Source: an uncultured Collinsella sp. (GTDB lineage: Bacteria > Actinomycetota > Coriobacteriia > Coriobacteriales > Coriobacteriaceae). From it: a DNA stretch of 32,120 bases. The translations under genes and the position numbers were made by a program. The notes beneath the pieces were generated by a model. The model had not been told where the DNA came from. It did not search any database and saw only the letters and a program-made list of their open reading frames with translations. Location: positions 1-32,120 of the forward strand of contig UQDE01000029.1 in assembly GCA_900539735.1 (NCBI GenBank), in the 5' to 3' direction. Positions 14,300 to 22,178 of this stretch are shown here, in pieces; the stretch's first letter is position 1, and each line of letters opens with the position of its first letter.

Positions 14300-14327
14300 T
14301 TTGATGCCTCAAAAAGTCTATGCGGTC

Positions 14328-16076
14328 TTATGCGAAGAAACGGCCGATCGGCCATGAGCCGAGCGTCGTTCGTGCCTCTTCGTCAAGTGACGCTCTGAGC
14401 GCAGAGGCCATGTCCGAGTCTCCGCGCAAGGCTGCTGCGCATGCTTTCGACAGCGCACTATCTGAATTCAGCTGGATTGCCATTAACTCAGATTTCTCCT
14501 CGCTAGTAAGATCTCGCTTTCGAGCGGCAATTTGATATCGATTTATCAGGGTTGCCTCTCGATCCGCAAAAGCTTCCAGGGCGTCTCCGGTCATCTCGCA
14601 GCATTTCAGCAACTCTTCCTTACAGCACGTATCTTGATCGTAGGCTGATAGCATTTCAAGCATCTTGTCGTTGACGTAGGCAGAGCTAACTTCGGTGACT
14701 GGATACTGCTTCAACGTAGCGGCAAACACCTCGGCATCGATATTGGCAAGCCTCATATAGTCCTGCATCGTTTGGACGAACAGAGGCGCGACGACTACGG
14801 GGGCATCCCCCTCGCCCCGGAAGAACACCGAGACCGTCAGGTCATCCAGTCGAAGCCCATCGACCATTCGGTACATATCTTCAGATACTTGGTAAAACAC
14901 GAGCTTAATCGGATGGTTCCCCAGATTGATATATCCGAATCCGTTTTGCCGATCCTTGTAGTGGAGGGGTGCGTTCTCAACCAATCCCTTGTAAATTGTC
15001 TCGATGTTTCTTAAATCCTGAGTGGTCAACGCACTGATGTCGAGCTCTGGCTTGTAATGAAGAGCGTCGACAACCCGCTTGATAATCTCCAGCGACTGCA
15101 ATCGACTCTCAAGGGCGTCGAGGTCGCCTCCGCTCAACTTGCACCCGCGAGCAAAGCCGCTTCCGTCTATGGAAAGCGTACCGGTTTGCATCAATGCGCG
15201 CATGAGGGCCAACTCTTCCATGCGCTCGACAAGAGTTCCGGTCTCGCTGAGGGTGATTGTGTTGGTGGAGAGGCATATGTCGAAACCCCTGAAGAAAACG
15301 TGCTCGCCATTCTCATTTTCTCCGGCCATGACCACCGCATTTAGGGAAACATCACCAGAGCTGACGTCATGCCGAGACCCAATCGCGACGCCAACTATGT
15401 TTTCAAGCTTATTCAAGGGATACAGCTCTCCCCAGGGGCTCTTCCCGTAGATATACAGCCCGTTCCTGTATGGAGCCAAGCTTGCGGGCGACTCGCCCTC
15501 GAGCAGCTCGATTCCAAACTCGCACTCATCAAAGCAAAGGCCGGCGTCCTTAAATTCCTCGATTGTCTTGGGGGCGATGCCAGCGACTGCTCGCTGCTTT
15601 GCTCTGTCCTTGACCGCCCTTCTGACAAGCCGCGTCAATTCCGCCGCGTCTGATGGAAGCCGGTCGAAACGCAAAGAGATGCGCTCTTGTTGCTCCGGAA
15701 TATCGGCCAGAATCTTCTTTAGGTCATAGGGAAGCAAAAGTCTGTAGAAAACCTCCGCTGAACGAGCCTCGCTCCCACAGTAGACGTAAAAATAGATGCA
15801 GCCTCCAGCAATGTTGAGATAGTGCCTGAGGTCTGAAACTCGAACTTGCCGCTTAGGTCGGTCCGATTTTCTTTTCGAAGTGGTCCCCTTGACCTGAAGC
15901 GGCAACTGGCCTTCAACGGTCTCAATCGTGAAGGAAGAAGACGAGTAGACTTGCAGGTGCCCGTCGGTGCATTCGGTCTTGTCGTTCTCATCTATATACG
16001 CATAGACGCAAGCGACATCGCCGAAAGCCTGCTTGACAGCATTGACCGCGTTCTGCTCGATTTTGCGATTGTCCAA
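14328..16076 (-). CDS. DUF4365-like nuclease-domain protein with large unknown C-terminus
   Basis: This 582-residue protein starts at TTG 16076, four bases after an AAGGAG site. Residues about 1-125 resemble the DUF4365 restriction-endonuclease-like domain: an initial helix, TDGHLQVY (Asp38), LPLQVKGTTS (Gln61-x-Lys63, the Q-x-K of PD-(D/E)xK folds), then LRHYLNIAGGCIYFYVYC and VFYRLLLPYDLKKIL. The remainder (about 130-582) has no motif I recognise. Composition is mixed alpha/beta with a helical C-terminus. DUF4365 is often found in predicted phage-defence genes, where it is thought to cut DNA. It is co-transcribed with the RX4H protein at 13715 and follows an AAA/DUF4143 ATPase gene on the same strand after 89 bases. 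Confidence 0.75.
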   Translation of the reverse strand: MDNRKIEQNAVNAVKQAFGDVACVYAYIDENDKTECTDGHLQVYSSSSFTIETVEGQLPLQVKGTTSKRKSDRPKRQVRVSDLRHYLNIAGGCIYFYVYCGSEARSAEVFYRLLLPYDLKKILADIPEQQERISLRFDRLPSDAAELTRLVRRAVKDRAKQRAVAGIAPKTIEEFKDAGLCFDECEFGIELLEGESPASLAPYRNGLYIYGKSPWGELYPLNKLENIVGVAIGSRHDVSSGDVSLNAVVMAGENENGEHVFFRGFDICLSTNTITLSETGTLVERMEELALMRALMQTGTLSIDGSGFARGCKLSGGDLDALESRLQSLEIIKRVVDALHYKPELDISALTTQDLRNIETIYKGLVENAPLHYKDRQNGFGYINLGNHPIKLVFYQVSEDMYRMVDGLRLDDLTVSVFFRGEGDAPVVVAPLFVQTMQDYMRLANIDAEVFAATLKQYPVTEVSSAYVNDKMLEMLSAYDQDTCCKEELLKCCEMTGDALEAFADREATLINRYQIAARKRDLTSEEKSELMAIQLNSDSALSKACAAALRGDSDMASALRASLDEEARTTLGSWPIGRFFA

Positions 16077-16165
16077 GCTTCTCCTTACTGTTTTAGATCG
16101 TCAGCAAACCGATGTCAGGCATGTTTCTCACTTGACCTAACTGCCTCGCGATGAATCGCATGGCC

Positions 16166-17431
16166 CTAGAGGAAAAAGTCCCTCGCGCTCACGATGCGGA
16201 TGCCGTCGATATCCGTGTCGTAGGAACCCTGCCTCACGACCACGATCTTCTCGTGGTTGTCTCGTATCGACTTCAGAGGGGCGATCTCTCGCTCCCTGGT
16301 CTCGCTTGCGAACATCTCGTCAGTCGCCTGCACGTAGAGCACGCGCCCGTCCTTCGTCGCAACGAAGTCGACTTCCTTGCCATAGAGCTTGCCCACATGC
16401 ACGCTCCATCCTTCGTAGAGCAGCTGGAGATACACGGCGTTCTCGAACAGACGGCCAGTATCCGTGACCCTATAGCCGGCCATCCAGGTCCTGAAGCCGG
16501 TGTCGACGATGTACTCCTTTGGGTTCGTCTTGAGGAGCGCCTTGCCGTGCAAATCGTAACGCGTGGCACGATAGAACAGGAAGGCCTCCTCAAGCGCACC
16601 CACATACGAGGAAACGGTCTTGTTCGTGGTCTTCGGCCCCACAGAAGTTAACGCGCCGGCGATTCGACTCGACGAGCACTCGTTGCCGATGTTGTCCGCC
16701 AGGAATTCGGCCACATGGCGCAGCAGGGAAGGGTCAGTCACCGCACTTTTGCCCTTCCCGCGCTCACGGTTGACAATATCACGCACGGCGATGGCTTCGT
16801 AGACGCCGGACATGTACGCCGAGTGCTGCGCCTGGGTCGTCGAGAGGGATGCGATGGCTGGCATGCCCCCGTACTCAAGGTAACGAGTAAGCATGTCGTC
16901 GAAGAGAACGGGATCCCCCTCGGGAGTGAGAGCCACCGAAGTTCCCGATACGAACTCGATTCCGCAGAAGTCGGCGAACTCGGAGAAGGACAGGGGCAGC
17001 ATCTTTACCTCTACGTAGCGCCCGGAGAGATAGGTGGCCAGCTCGCTCGAGAGAAGATACGCATTCGAGCCCGTGAGGTAGATGTCGCAATCGAAGTCGA
17101 TCCTCATTGCGTTGACCGCATCCTGCCAGCCATCGATTCTCTGGGGCTCGTCTATGAAAACGTAGGTGCGACCCTTGTCCGACAGGCGCCCGCGAACGTA
17201 ATCATAAAGCTGGTCCTCCGTCTTGATGCCCGTACCCTTGCTTTCCAGGTTGACGCTCACAAAGCCGCGGCCAGCGACTCCTTCAGACTCGACGGCCATC
17301 CTAATTAGATCGAGAAGGCTCGACTTGCCGCACCTGCGCACGCCCGTGATCACCTTGATGAGGTCGGTGTCACGGAAGAGCATCGCCTCCTCGAGGTATC
17401 TATCGCGGTTCCTGAGTCTGCCACCCTTCAA
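16166..17431 (-). CDS. AAA/DUF4143 ATPase
   Basis: This 421-residue protein starts at TTG 17431 behind AGGAGC. It has Walker A GVRRCGKS (30-37), Walker B YVFIDEPQ (90-97), TGSNAYLLSSELATYLSGR with its sensor and arginine, then LPLSFSEFADF. This is the AAA_14 ATPase of COG1373. The second half is DUF4143: ARDIV-like IAVRDIVNRE, a winged-helix stretch, VSSYVGALEEAFLFYRATRYD, KEYIVDTGFR, and the nuclease-like KEVDFVAT plus VLYVQAT. Length and order are complete. The function of these ATPases is not established. They are abundant, often multicopy, in gut bacteria and vary between strains. A truncated relative stands at 141-479. It may belong to the accessory patch but need not work with the two genes downstream. 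Confidence 0.88.
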   Translation of the reverse strand: MKGGRLRNRDRYLEEAMLFRDTDLIKVITGVRRCGKSSLLDLIRMAVESEGVAGRGFVSVNLESKGTGIKTEDQLYDYVRGRLSDKGRTYVFIDEPQRIDGWQDAVNAMRIDFDCDIYLTGSNAYLLSSELATYLSGRYVEVKMLPLSFSEFADFCGIEFVSGTSVALTPEGDPVLFDDMLTRYLEYGGMPAIASLSTTQAQHSAYMSGVYEAIAVRDIVNRERGKGKSAVTDPSLLRHVAEFLADNIGNECSSSRIAGALTSVGPKTTNKTVSSYVGALEEAFLFYRATRYDLHGKALLKTNPKEYIVDTGFRTWMAGYRVTDTGRLFENAVYLQLLYEGWSVHVGKLYGKEVDFVATKDGRVLYVQATDEMFASETREREIAPLKSIRDNHEKIVVVRQGSYDTDIDGIRIVSARDFFL

Positions 17432-17436
17432 AAGCT

Positions 17437-17474
17437 GCTCCTAAAACTCGAATCTGGTTACACTTTTAGGAGTA
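17437..17474. promoter_or_regulatory. Inverted repeat over the ATPase ribosome site
   Basis: GCTCCTAAAA (17437-17446) and TTTTAGGAGT (17465-17474) form a 9-bp perfect inverted repeat around an 18-base spacer. The gene-proximal arm contains the AGGAGC ribosome site. It could be an operator or a fold that hides the ribosome site. The rest of 17475-17632 holds no gene that I can support. Confidence 0.5.
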
Positions 17475-17632
17475 TCGTAACTCCACGCCACAAGATGAGC
17501 AAAGAGCGCACCTCGAGACGGATCGACCAAGGGGATTACGCACCTGCCGGGAGGCAGGGCAGCTTGCTCGATCGACGCGGACTACCAATTGATAAACCCC
17601 AAAAGCCGGACCGCACGGCGGCGCTCGTTTCG

Positions 17633-17821
17633 CTAAATCGGCTTGATGGGATGGCGAATCACGGTCTTGAGCTTCTCCGGCGCGTACTTGCGCGGGTCGG
17701 AGAGGTAAATCTCGTGACAGAGGCGGGATTCGGAGAAGTCGGGCGCATATCCCCGTTCCGCCGCAAATGCACGCATGGCGCCTATGATCGTCAGCTCGTC
17801 ATCGTAAGGCCCGTATAGCAA
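17633..17821 (-). pseudogene. C-terminal fragment of a GyrI-like (effector-binding domain) protein
   Basis: Sixty-two codons read LYGPYDDELTIIGAMRAFAA, then HEIYLSDPRKYAPEKLKTVI and RHPI at the end. This is the closing part of the GyrI-like small-molecule-binding domain (the family's H/xxGPYD turn, the catalytic-looking EIYLSDPR and PEKLKTIIR). About 100-140 N-terminal residues are missing. The open frame begins at TTG 17821 inside the guaA terminator stem, with no ribosome site. The break lies against the guaA boundary, as expected if insertion or deletion at that site removed the 5' part. Confidence 0.65.
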
Positions 17822-17854
17822 TGGGCGCGGATTCGGAAGATGCCGCGCCCATTG
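17819..17854. terminator. Stem-loop downstream of guaA
   Basis: CAATGGGCGCGG (17819-17830) pairs perfectly with CCGCGCCCATTG (17843-17854) around a 12-base loop, 34 bases past the guaA stop. No T run follows on the minus strand, so it may be a weak or Rho-assisted terminator. Confidence 0.55.
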
Positions 17855-17885
17855 GCAAACACTATAGCATAGAATCGAACGTCTG

Positions 17886-17904
17886 TTCTACTCCCACTCG
17901 ATGG
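17886..17904. other. guaA 3'-end sequence, putative attachment site
   Basis: TTCTACTCCCACTCGATGG covers the stop and the last codons of guaA. It is repeated with one mismatch at 3273-3291. This is where guaA-directed integrases recombine while rebuilding an intact gene end. Confidence 0.5.
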
Positions 17905-19486
17905 TCGCGGGCGGCTTGGACGTGATGTCGTAGCACACGCGGTTGGCGCCGGGAACCTCGGCAACGATGCGGCCGGAGATGCGGGCCAGCACGTCGTAGG
18001 GCAGTTTGGCCCAGTCGGCGGTCATGGCATCGCTGGACTCGACGGCACGCAGGATGATCGGGCGCTGATAGGTGCGCTCGTCGCCCATAACGCCGACGGA
18101 CTTAATGTCGGGCAAAACCGCAAAGTACTGCCAGCAGCTGTGCTCGGAGTTGCGCTCGCCGGTCTGCTCAAACAGACGCTGGTTGTAAGCGTCGAGCTCC
18201 TCGCGCACGATAGCGTCGGCGTTCTTGAGGATCTCGAGCTTCTCCTTGTCGACCGCACCGATGATGCGGATGGCAAGACCCGGGCCCGGGAAAGGCTGGC
18301 GAAACACGATGTGACCCGGCAGGCCCAGCGCCAGACCAAGCGCGCGGACCTCGTCCTTAAAGAAGTGGTCGAGCGGCTCAATGAGGTCAAAGTGCACGCC
18401 CTCGGGGAACGGGATCAGGTTGTGGTGGCTCTTGATGGTGGCCGTCTTGCCGCCCGTCTTGCGAGCTCCGGACTCGATGATGTCAGGGTAGATGGTGCCC
18501 TGAGCCAGGTACTTGACCGGCTTGCCATCGGTCTCGAGCTGCTGCGCCACGGCGAAGAACTCTTTCCAGAACTGCGTACCGATGATGCGGCGCTTCTCCT
18601 CGGGCTCGGTCACGCCGGCCAGAAGCTCGGCATAACGGTCCTCGGCGTGGACGTGAATAAAGTCGACGTCAAACTGCTTGGTGAAGACCTCCTCCACCTG
18701 CTCGGGCTCGCCCTTGCGAAGCAGACCGTGGTTGATGAACACGCAGGTCATCTGCTTGCCCACGGCGCGGGCGCCCAGCGCAGCCACGACGGAGGAGTCA
18801 ACGCCGCCGGACAGAGCCAGAATCACGCGGTCGTCACCGACCTTCTCGCGGAACTCGGCCGTCATGGTCTCGACCAGGTCGTCCATGCTCCAGTTGGGCT
18901 CCAGGCCACAGATCTCAAACAGGAAGTTGCTCAGCAGCTGCTGACCGTACTCGGAGTGCTTGACCTCGGGGTGGAACTGCGTGGTGAAAATCTTGCGCTC
19001 GACGCACTCCATGGCGGCAACCGGGCACACGTCGGTGCTGGCGGTAACGGTAAAGCCCTCGGGCACCTCGGACACGGCGTCGCGGTGGCTCATCCACACG
19101 GTCTGCTCCATGGGCGTGGAGTTAAAGAGCTTGGCGCCGGCCGTGCGCGTGATGGTGGCGCGGCCGTACTCGCCCACCTCGGAGTGGCCGACCTTGCCGC
19201 CGAGCGTCACGGCCGTGATCTGATGGCCGTAGCAAAAGCCCAGGACGGGAAGGCCCAGGTCAAAGATGGCAGGATCGATGGACGGAGCGTCCTCGGCATA
19301 CACAGAGGCCGGGCCGCCGGAAAGGATGAGCGCAGAGGCGTTCATTTCGCGAATCTCGTCGGCCGAGATGTCGCAGGGGACAATCTCGGAATACACGTTG
19401 AGGTCGCGGACGCGACGGGCAATGAGCTGACCGTACTGCGCACCAAAGTCGAGTACGAGGACCTTTGCGGAAGCCTTTTGATCCAT
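17888..19486 (-). CDS. guaA: GMP synthase (glutamine-hydrolysing)
   Basis: This 532-residue enzyme aminates XMP to GMP with glutamine and ATP, the last step of guanine nucleotide synthesis. The N-terminal class I glutaminase spans about 8-200, with nucleophile GFCYGHQ (Cys85), TQFHPEV and its Glu. The ATP pyrophosphatase domain follows with LSGGVDSS, and the C-terminal dimerisation domain has FPGPGLAIR and the universal end KPPATIEWE. Length is slightly above the usual 510-525. ATG 19486 follows GGGGG. The gene is intact to its stop although it borders a putative integration site. About 268 bases separate it from the divergent asparaginase gene; I saw no purine riboswitch there. Confidence 0.98.
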   Translation of the reverse strand: MDQKASAKVLVLDFGAQYGQLIARRVRDLNVYSEIVPCDISADEIREMNASALILSGGPASVYAEDAPSIDPAIFDLGLPVLGFCYGHQITAVTLGGKVGHSEVGEYGRATITRTAGAKLFNSTPMEQTVWMSHRDAVSEVPEGFTVTASTDVCPVAAMECVERKIFTTQFHPEVKHSEYGQQLLSNFLFEICGLEPNWSMDDLVETMTAEFREKVGDDRVILALSGGVDSSVVAALGARAVGKQMTCVFINHGLLRKGEPEQVEEVFTKQFDVDFIHVHAEDRYAELLAGVTEPEEKRRIIGTQFWKEFFAVAQQLETDGKPVKYLAQGTIYPDIIESGARKTGGKTATIKSHHNLIPFPEGVHFDLIEPLDHFFKDEVRALGLALGLPGHIVFRQPFPGPGLAIRIIGAVDKEKLEILKNADAIVREELDAYNQRLFEQTGERNSEHSCWQYFAVLPDIKSVGVMGDERTYQRPIILRAVESSDAMTADWAKLPYDVLARISGRIVAEVPGANRVCYDITSKPPATIEWE

Positions 19487-19639
19487 GGTTTCCCCCTCTT
19501 GTTGGCGGGGAGCCGGTGCCCACCCGCGCGAATAAACGAAAACAGCTTACATAGTGTACACGTTATATGGGGTTTCTCGCCCCTCGCAGCCATCAGCGCA
19601 CGGCAAACGCACGACCTAGGCCCCTATTTGACGGCAATT

Positions 19640-19682
19640 GAAGTGTTACCAAACGTTACAGATGATGTAATACGTTTGAACA
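19640..19682 (+). promoter_or_regulatory. Possible promoter of the asparaginase gene
   Basis: TTACCA and TAATAC lie 16 bases apart about 80 bases before the ATG, and two GTTAC repeats sit at the upstream hexamer. This is the best sigma-70-like match in the guaA-asparaginase gap, but it is weak. Confidence 0.3.
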
Positions 19683-19754
19683 TTGGACGCCCTGTGCCAC
19701 AATACTGCCGAACGACTCCGCCCTTGCGGCGGCAAATACGATAGGAATACCAGC

Positions 19755-20768
19755 ATGAAGCGCATCCTTCTCATCGCCACGGGCGGCACCATCGCATCGA
19801 CCGAGGACGGCAACGGCCTCTCCCCCGCCCTGACCGGTGAGGAGCTCGCCCAGAGCGTCCCCGAGATCTCGGGCCTCTGCGAGCTCGACGTCGTGCAGCC
19901 CATGAACATCGACAGCACCAATATGCGCCCGAGCGACTGGATGCGTATCCGCGACGTCATCGTCAAGGGCTATGCCGACCACGACGGCTTCGTGATTCTA
20001 CACGGCACCGACACCATGAGCTACACCGCGGCAGCACTTTCCTATCTGATTCAGGACAGCCCCAAGCCCATCGTGCTCACCGGCTCGCAAAAGCCCATGG
20101 GCAACCCCTTTACCGACGCCAAGCTCAACCTGTACCAGAGCCTGCTCTATGCGCTCGACGAGCATTCGCACGATGTGTCGATCGTGTTTGGCGGCGTCGC
20201 CATTGCCGGCACGCGCGCCCGCAAGCAGCGCACCATGAGCTTTAACGCGTTCATTAGCGTCAACTATCCGCCCATTGCCTACATCCGCAACGACCGCATT
20301 GTGCGCAACGGGCTCCACGGCACTCATCAGGGCGAAAACCCGGTGCGTTTCTACGACAGCATCGACCCGCGCGTATTTGTACTCAAGCTTACGCCCGGCG
20401 TAAACCCGGGCATCCTCGACGCCCTTGCCGATAGCTACGACGCCGTGATTCTGGAGACCTTTGGCATTGGCGGTATTCCCGAGTTTGGCGAGTCGGGCGA
20501 GTCGTTCCAAGAGGCAATTTTCCGCTGGGTCGATTCGGGTCGCACCGTCGTTATGACCACGCAGGTCCCCGAAGAGGGCCTCGATCTGGGCATTTATGAG
20601 GTCGGCCGTGCTTACGCCAATCATCCGGGCATTCTGCGCGGCGACGACATGACCACCGAGACGCTCGTGGCCAAGACCATGTGGGCACTCGGCCAGTCAC
20701 GCGATGCGGCCGAGATCCAGCGCCTGTTCTACAGCCAAGTCAACCACGACCGCATCCCGATGGCGTAA
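19755..20768 (+). CDS. ansA: L-asparaginase, type I (cytoplasmic)
   Basis: This 337-residue enzyme hydrolyses L-asparagine to aspartate and ammonia. Both threonine motifs are present: ATGGTIAS (Thr12) and LHGTDTM (Thr85). VLTGSQKPMG and the C-terminal ETFGIGGIPE and TTQVPEEGLDLG also fit. The lack of a signal peptide and the type I pattern place it in the cytoplasm, so nutrient assimilation is more likely than periplasmic scavenging. I start it at ATG 19755 behind AGGAAT; the frame extends upstream to 19683 without protein character. It is a single gene, divergent from guaA. Confidence 0.95.
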   Translation: MKRILLIATGGTIASTEDGNGLSPALTGEELAQSVPEISGLCELDVVQPMNIDSTNMRPSDWMRIRDVIVKGYADHDGFVILHGTDTMSYTAAALSYLIQDSPKPIVLTGSQKPMGNPFTDAKLNLYQSLLYALDEHSHDVSIVFGGVAIAGTRARKQRTMSFNAFISVNYPPIAYIRNDRIVRNGLHGTHQGENPVRFYDSIDPRVFVLKLTPGVNPGILDALADSYDAVILETFGIGGIPEFGESGESFQEAIFRWVDSGRTVVMTTQVPEEGLDLGIYEVGRAYANHPGILRGDDMTTETLVAKTMWALGQSRDAAEIQRLFYSQVNHDRIPMA

Positions 20769-20810
20769 TCCCTAAGGCAGTTCCACTTATCGCAGCCTCA
20801 AACGACAGGT

Positions 20811-21054
20811 GGTCCCCCTCGGGCCGTGCAAAAATCGGAGTATTCTGCAATTTCTCCGCCGGAGACATAGAATCGGCCGATTGTTAGACGAACTTTTAGG
20901 GCGAAGAGGCCGTCTAGTAAATATTTATTCCACATTTTTATTAAGCGTGTGGATTAACTACTGTCAAAAAGGCAAAGCCAGCCGCTCGAGCTACCATCTA
21001 CGGCTGAACAAGTGCTGAATACTCGCGATTTTGCACATCGAAACCAGGGGGACC
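20811..21054. mobile_element. 244-bp element with long imperfect terminal inverted repeats (MITE-like)
   Basis: GGTCCCCCT (20811-20819) is exactly mirrored by AGGGGGACC (21046-21054). Inside, GTGCAAAAATCGGAGTATTC (20826-20845) is mirrored by the complement of 21017-21036 with two differences, and the match continues to TGCA/TGCT. The ends thus pair over about 40 bases. The centre is AT-rich and non-coding. This is the form of a non-autonomous element or a large transcribed hairpin; no flanking duplication is clear. It fills most of the 321-base gap between the asparaginase and HTH genes. Confidence 0.6.
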
Positions 21055-21089
21055 CGCCCAAAGAGCGTCAATTAGCAGCGAGGAACGCC

Positions 21090-21308
21090 CTATTCGATAC
21101 CCTCGAGAAGCTCTGACACCGTCATGCCGAGTGCGGGCGCGATCTTAAATAGAACCTTGAGCGTGAAATTTGCCGTCCCATCTTCGATTCGGTCGAGGTA
21201 GGGTCGGCTGATTCCTGTCGCCACACAAAAATCAACCTTGGAGATACCAAGGTCCCTGCGTGTCTCTTCGACCCGCCTGCCAAGAATCTGTTTCGCACGT
21301 TCGTCCAT
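21090..21308 (-). CDS. XRE-family HTH transcriptional regulator
   Basis: Only 72 residues, essentially a lone Cro/C1 domain: GRRVEETRRDLGISKVDFCV, ATGISRPYLDRIEDGTANFT and LKVLFKIAPALGMTVSELLE. It would bind DNA as a dimer. It is divergent from the gene at 21385, and a perfect 24-bp palindrome lies between them, the obvious operator for self-repression and control of the neighbour. ATG 21308 has no clear ribosome site. Confidence 0.88.
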   Translation of the reverse strand: MDERAKQILGRRVEETRRDLGISKVDFCVATGISRPYLDRIEDGTANFTLKVLFKIAPALGMTVSELLEGIE

Positions 21309-21337
21309 GCAGCCGAGTTTGAAATGGAGCCGAACAT

Positions 21338-21361
21338 AAACGTAAACTATAGTTTACGTTT
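21338..21361. promoter_or_regulatory. Perfect 24-bp palindrome, probable operator
   Basis: AAACGTAAACTA is followed at once by its exact complement TAGTTTACGTTT. The centre supplies TATAGT as a possible -10. It lies 30 bases before the HTH start and 24 before the divergent gene, so a bound repressor would shut both promoters. Confidence 0.75.
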
Positions 21362-21384
21362 TCCCGAATACACAGGAGTTTTCT

Positions 21385-21774
21385 ATGTCGGGTTCTTCGG
21401 TCCGCATGTACCGAGCCACGCTTCGCACAAACAGCGCGCCGCCCAAGCTCGTCGTCGTTGAAGCTGAATGCCTTTCGCCCGATGAGCGCACAGCATTTAC
21501 ATTGCTATCAAGTCGCGTCGCCGCCGTTCTGGCCCCTTGCCCGGCGCAAGGTGAACTTGCCATTCAATGCCAAACGCACGGCTGCTCGCTCAATCAGGTT
21601 GCCGTAATCGCAACCAGCCAGCGTGGCCTGCCCCTCCTTTTAGAAGCCGGTATCGCGCTCTGCCTTCGCGGCGCCGGATACGAAAACGAGGCCGCCGCCG
21701 ATGTGGTCTTTAAACCACGATCGAGCGGCGGCCTCGCAGCAGCCATTGAATATGCGTGCAGGCTCGTTGCCTAA
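21385..21774 (+). CDS. Protein of unknown function, divergent from the HTH gene
   Basis: This 129-residue protein starts at ATG 21385 behind AGGAG. It reads MYRATLRTNSAPPKLVVVEA early, followed by CLSPDERTAFTLLSSRVAAVL, LNQVAVIATSQRGLPLLLEA and a final SGGLAAAIEYACRLVA. No signal peptide, membrane segment or catalytic motif is evident; it looks like a small alpha/beta protein. I do not recognise a family. Sharing an operator with a lone HTH protein suggests a two-gene regulatory or toxin-antitoxin-like unit, though nothing in the sequence shows toxicity. Confidence 0.65.
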   Translation: MSGSSVRMYRATLRTNSAPPKLVVVEAECLSPDERTAFTLLSSRVAAVLAPCPAQGELAIQCQTHGCSLNQVAVIATSQRGLPLLLEAGIALCLRGAGYENEAAADVVFKPRSSGGLAAAIEYACRLVA

Positions 21775-21783
21775 AAGGACAAG

Positions 21784-22167
21784 CTAGAAACCAAAGCCAA
21801 AGCCCGTTCCGGTAATCGCCGAATACATAAAGTAGACGTTGATCACGTTGAGGAACACACCCGTGATGCAACCGTTGCGCAGGTAGCGCTCGCACACGAT
21901 GCGCGCCATGGCGGCGGAGTCATCATTGTTCTTTGCTTGACGACCGGCGGTAAAATACGTCGCCACGCCGAGCAGCAGGTTGAGCACCGGCAGCGCCAGC
22001 AGCTCGTAGCTCTTGCCCCAGCGCGTCACCTCGCCGGCGGCATTAAACTTCGTTGCCACCTCGGGACCAATGTTGGGGATAACACACGCTGCGACCACCA
22101 GCGGAAGCACTGCAAGTACCAGCAGCGCGATGCCCATGTAGCCGGCTTTTTTGCCATATTTAAACAT
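21784..22167 (-). CDS. DUF1648 (SdpI-related) membrane protein
   Basis: This 127-residue protein has three hydrophobic segments (about 10-32, 54-75, 100-120). Between the first two, CVIPNIGPEVATKFNAAGEV and TRWGKS follow the DUF1648 pattern P-x-H/T-x-N-x-x-G-x-x-D/T-x-W. DUF1648 is the N-terminal domain of SdpI-type immunity proteins, but the SdpI half is missing here, so immunity is not implied. It sits 11 bases after the ychF stop on the same strand and is probably co-transcribed. Confidence 0.7.
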   Translation of the reverse strand: MFKYGKKAGYMGIALLVLAVLPLVVAACVIPNIGPEVATKFNAAGEVTRWGKSYELLALPVLNLLLGVATYFTAGRQAKNNDDSAAMARIVCERYLRNGCITGVFLNVINVYFMYSAITGTGFGFGF

Positions 22168-22178
22168 GCGCGTCGTCC

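Noticed and set aside
17495..17818. A 107-codon plus-strand frame before guaA
   Set aside because: It overlaps the recognisable GyrI-like fragment on the other strand and has weak protein character and no ribosome site.
19500..19680. Purine riboswitch in front of guaA
   Set aside because: The conserved junction sequences of the guanine/xanthine aptamers are not present; only AT-rich promoter-like sequence is seen.
18140..19744. A 534-codon plus-strand open frame opposite guaA
   Set aside because: It is exactly antisense to a full-length GMP synthase and has no family resemblance or ribosome site.
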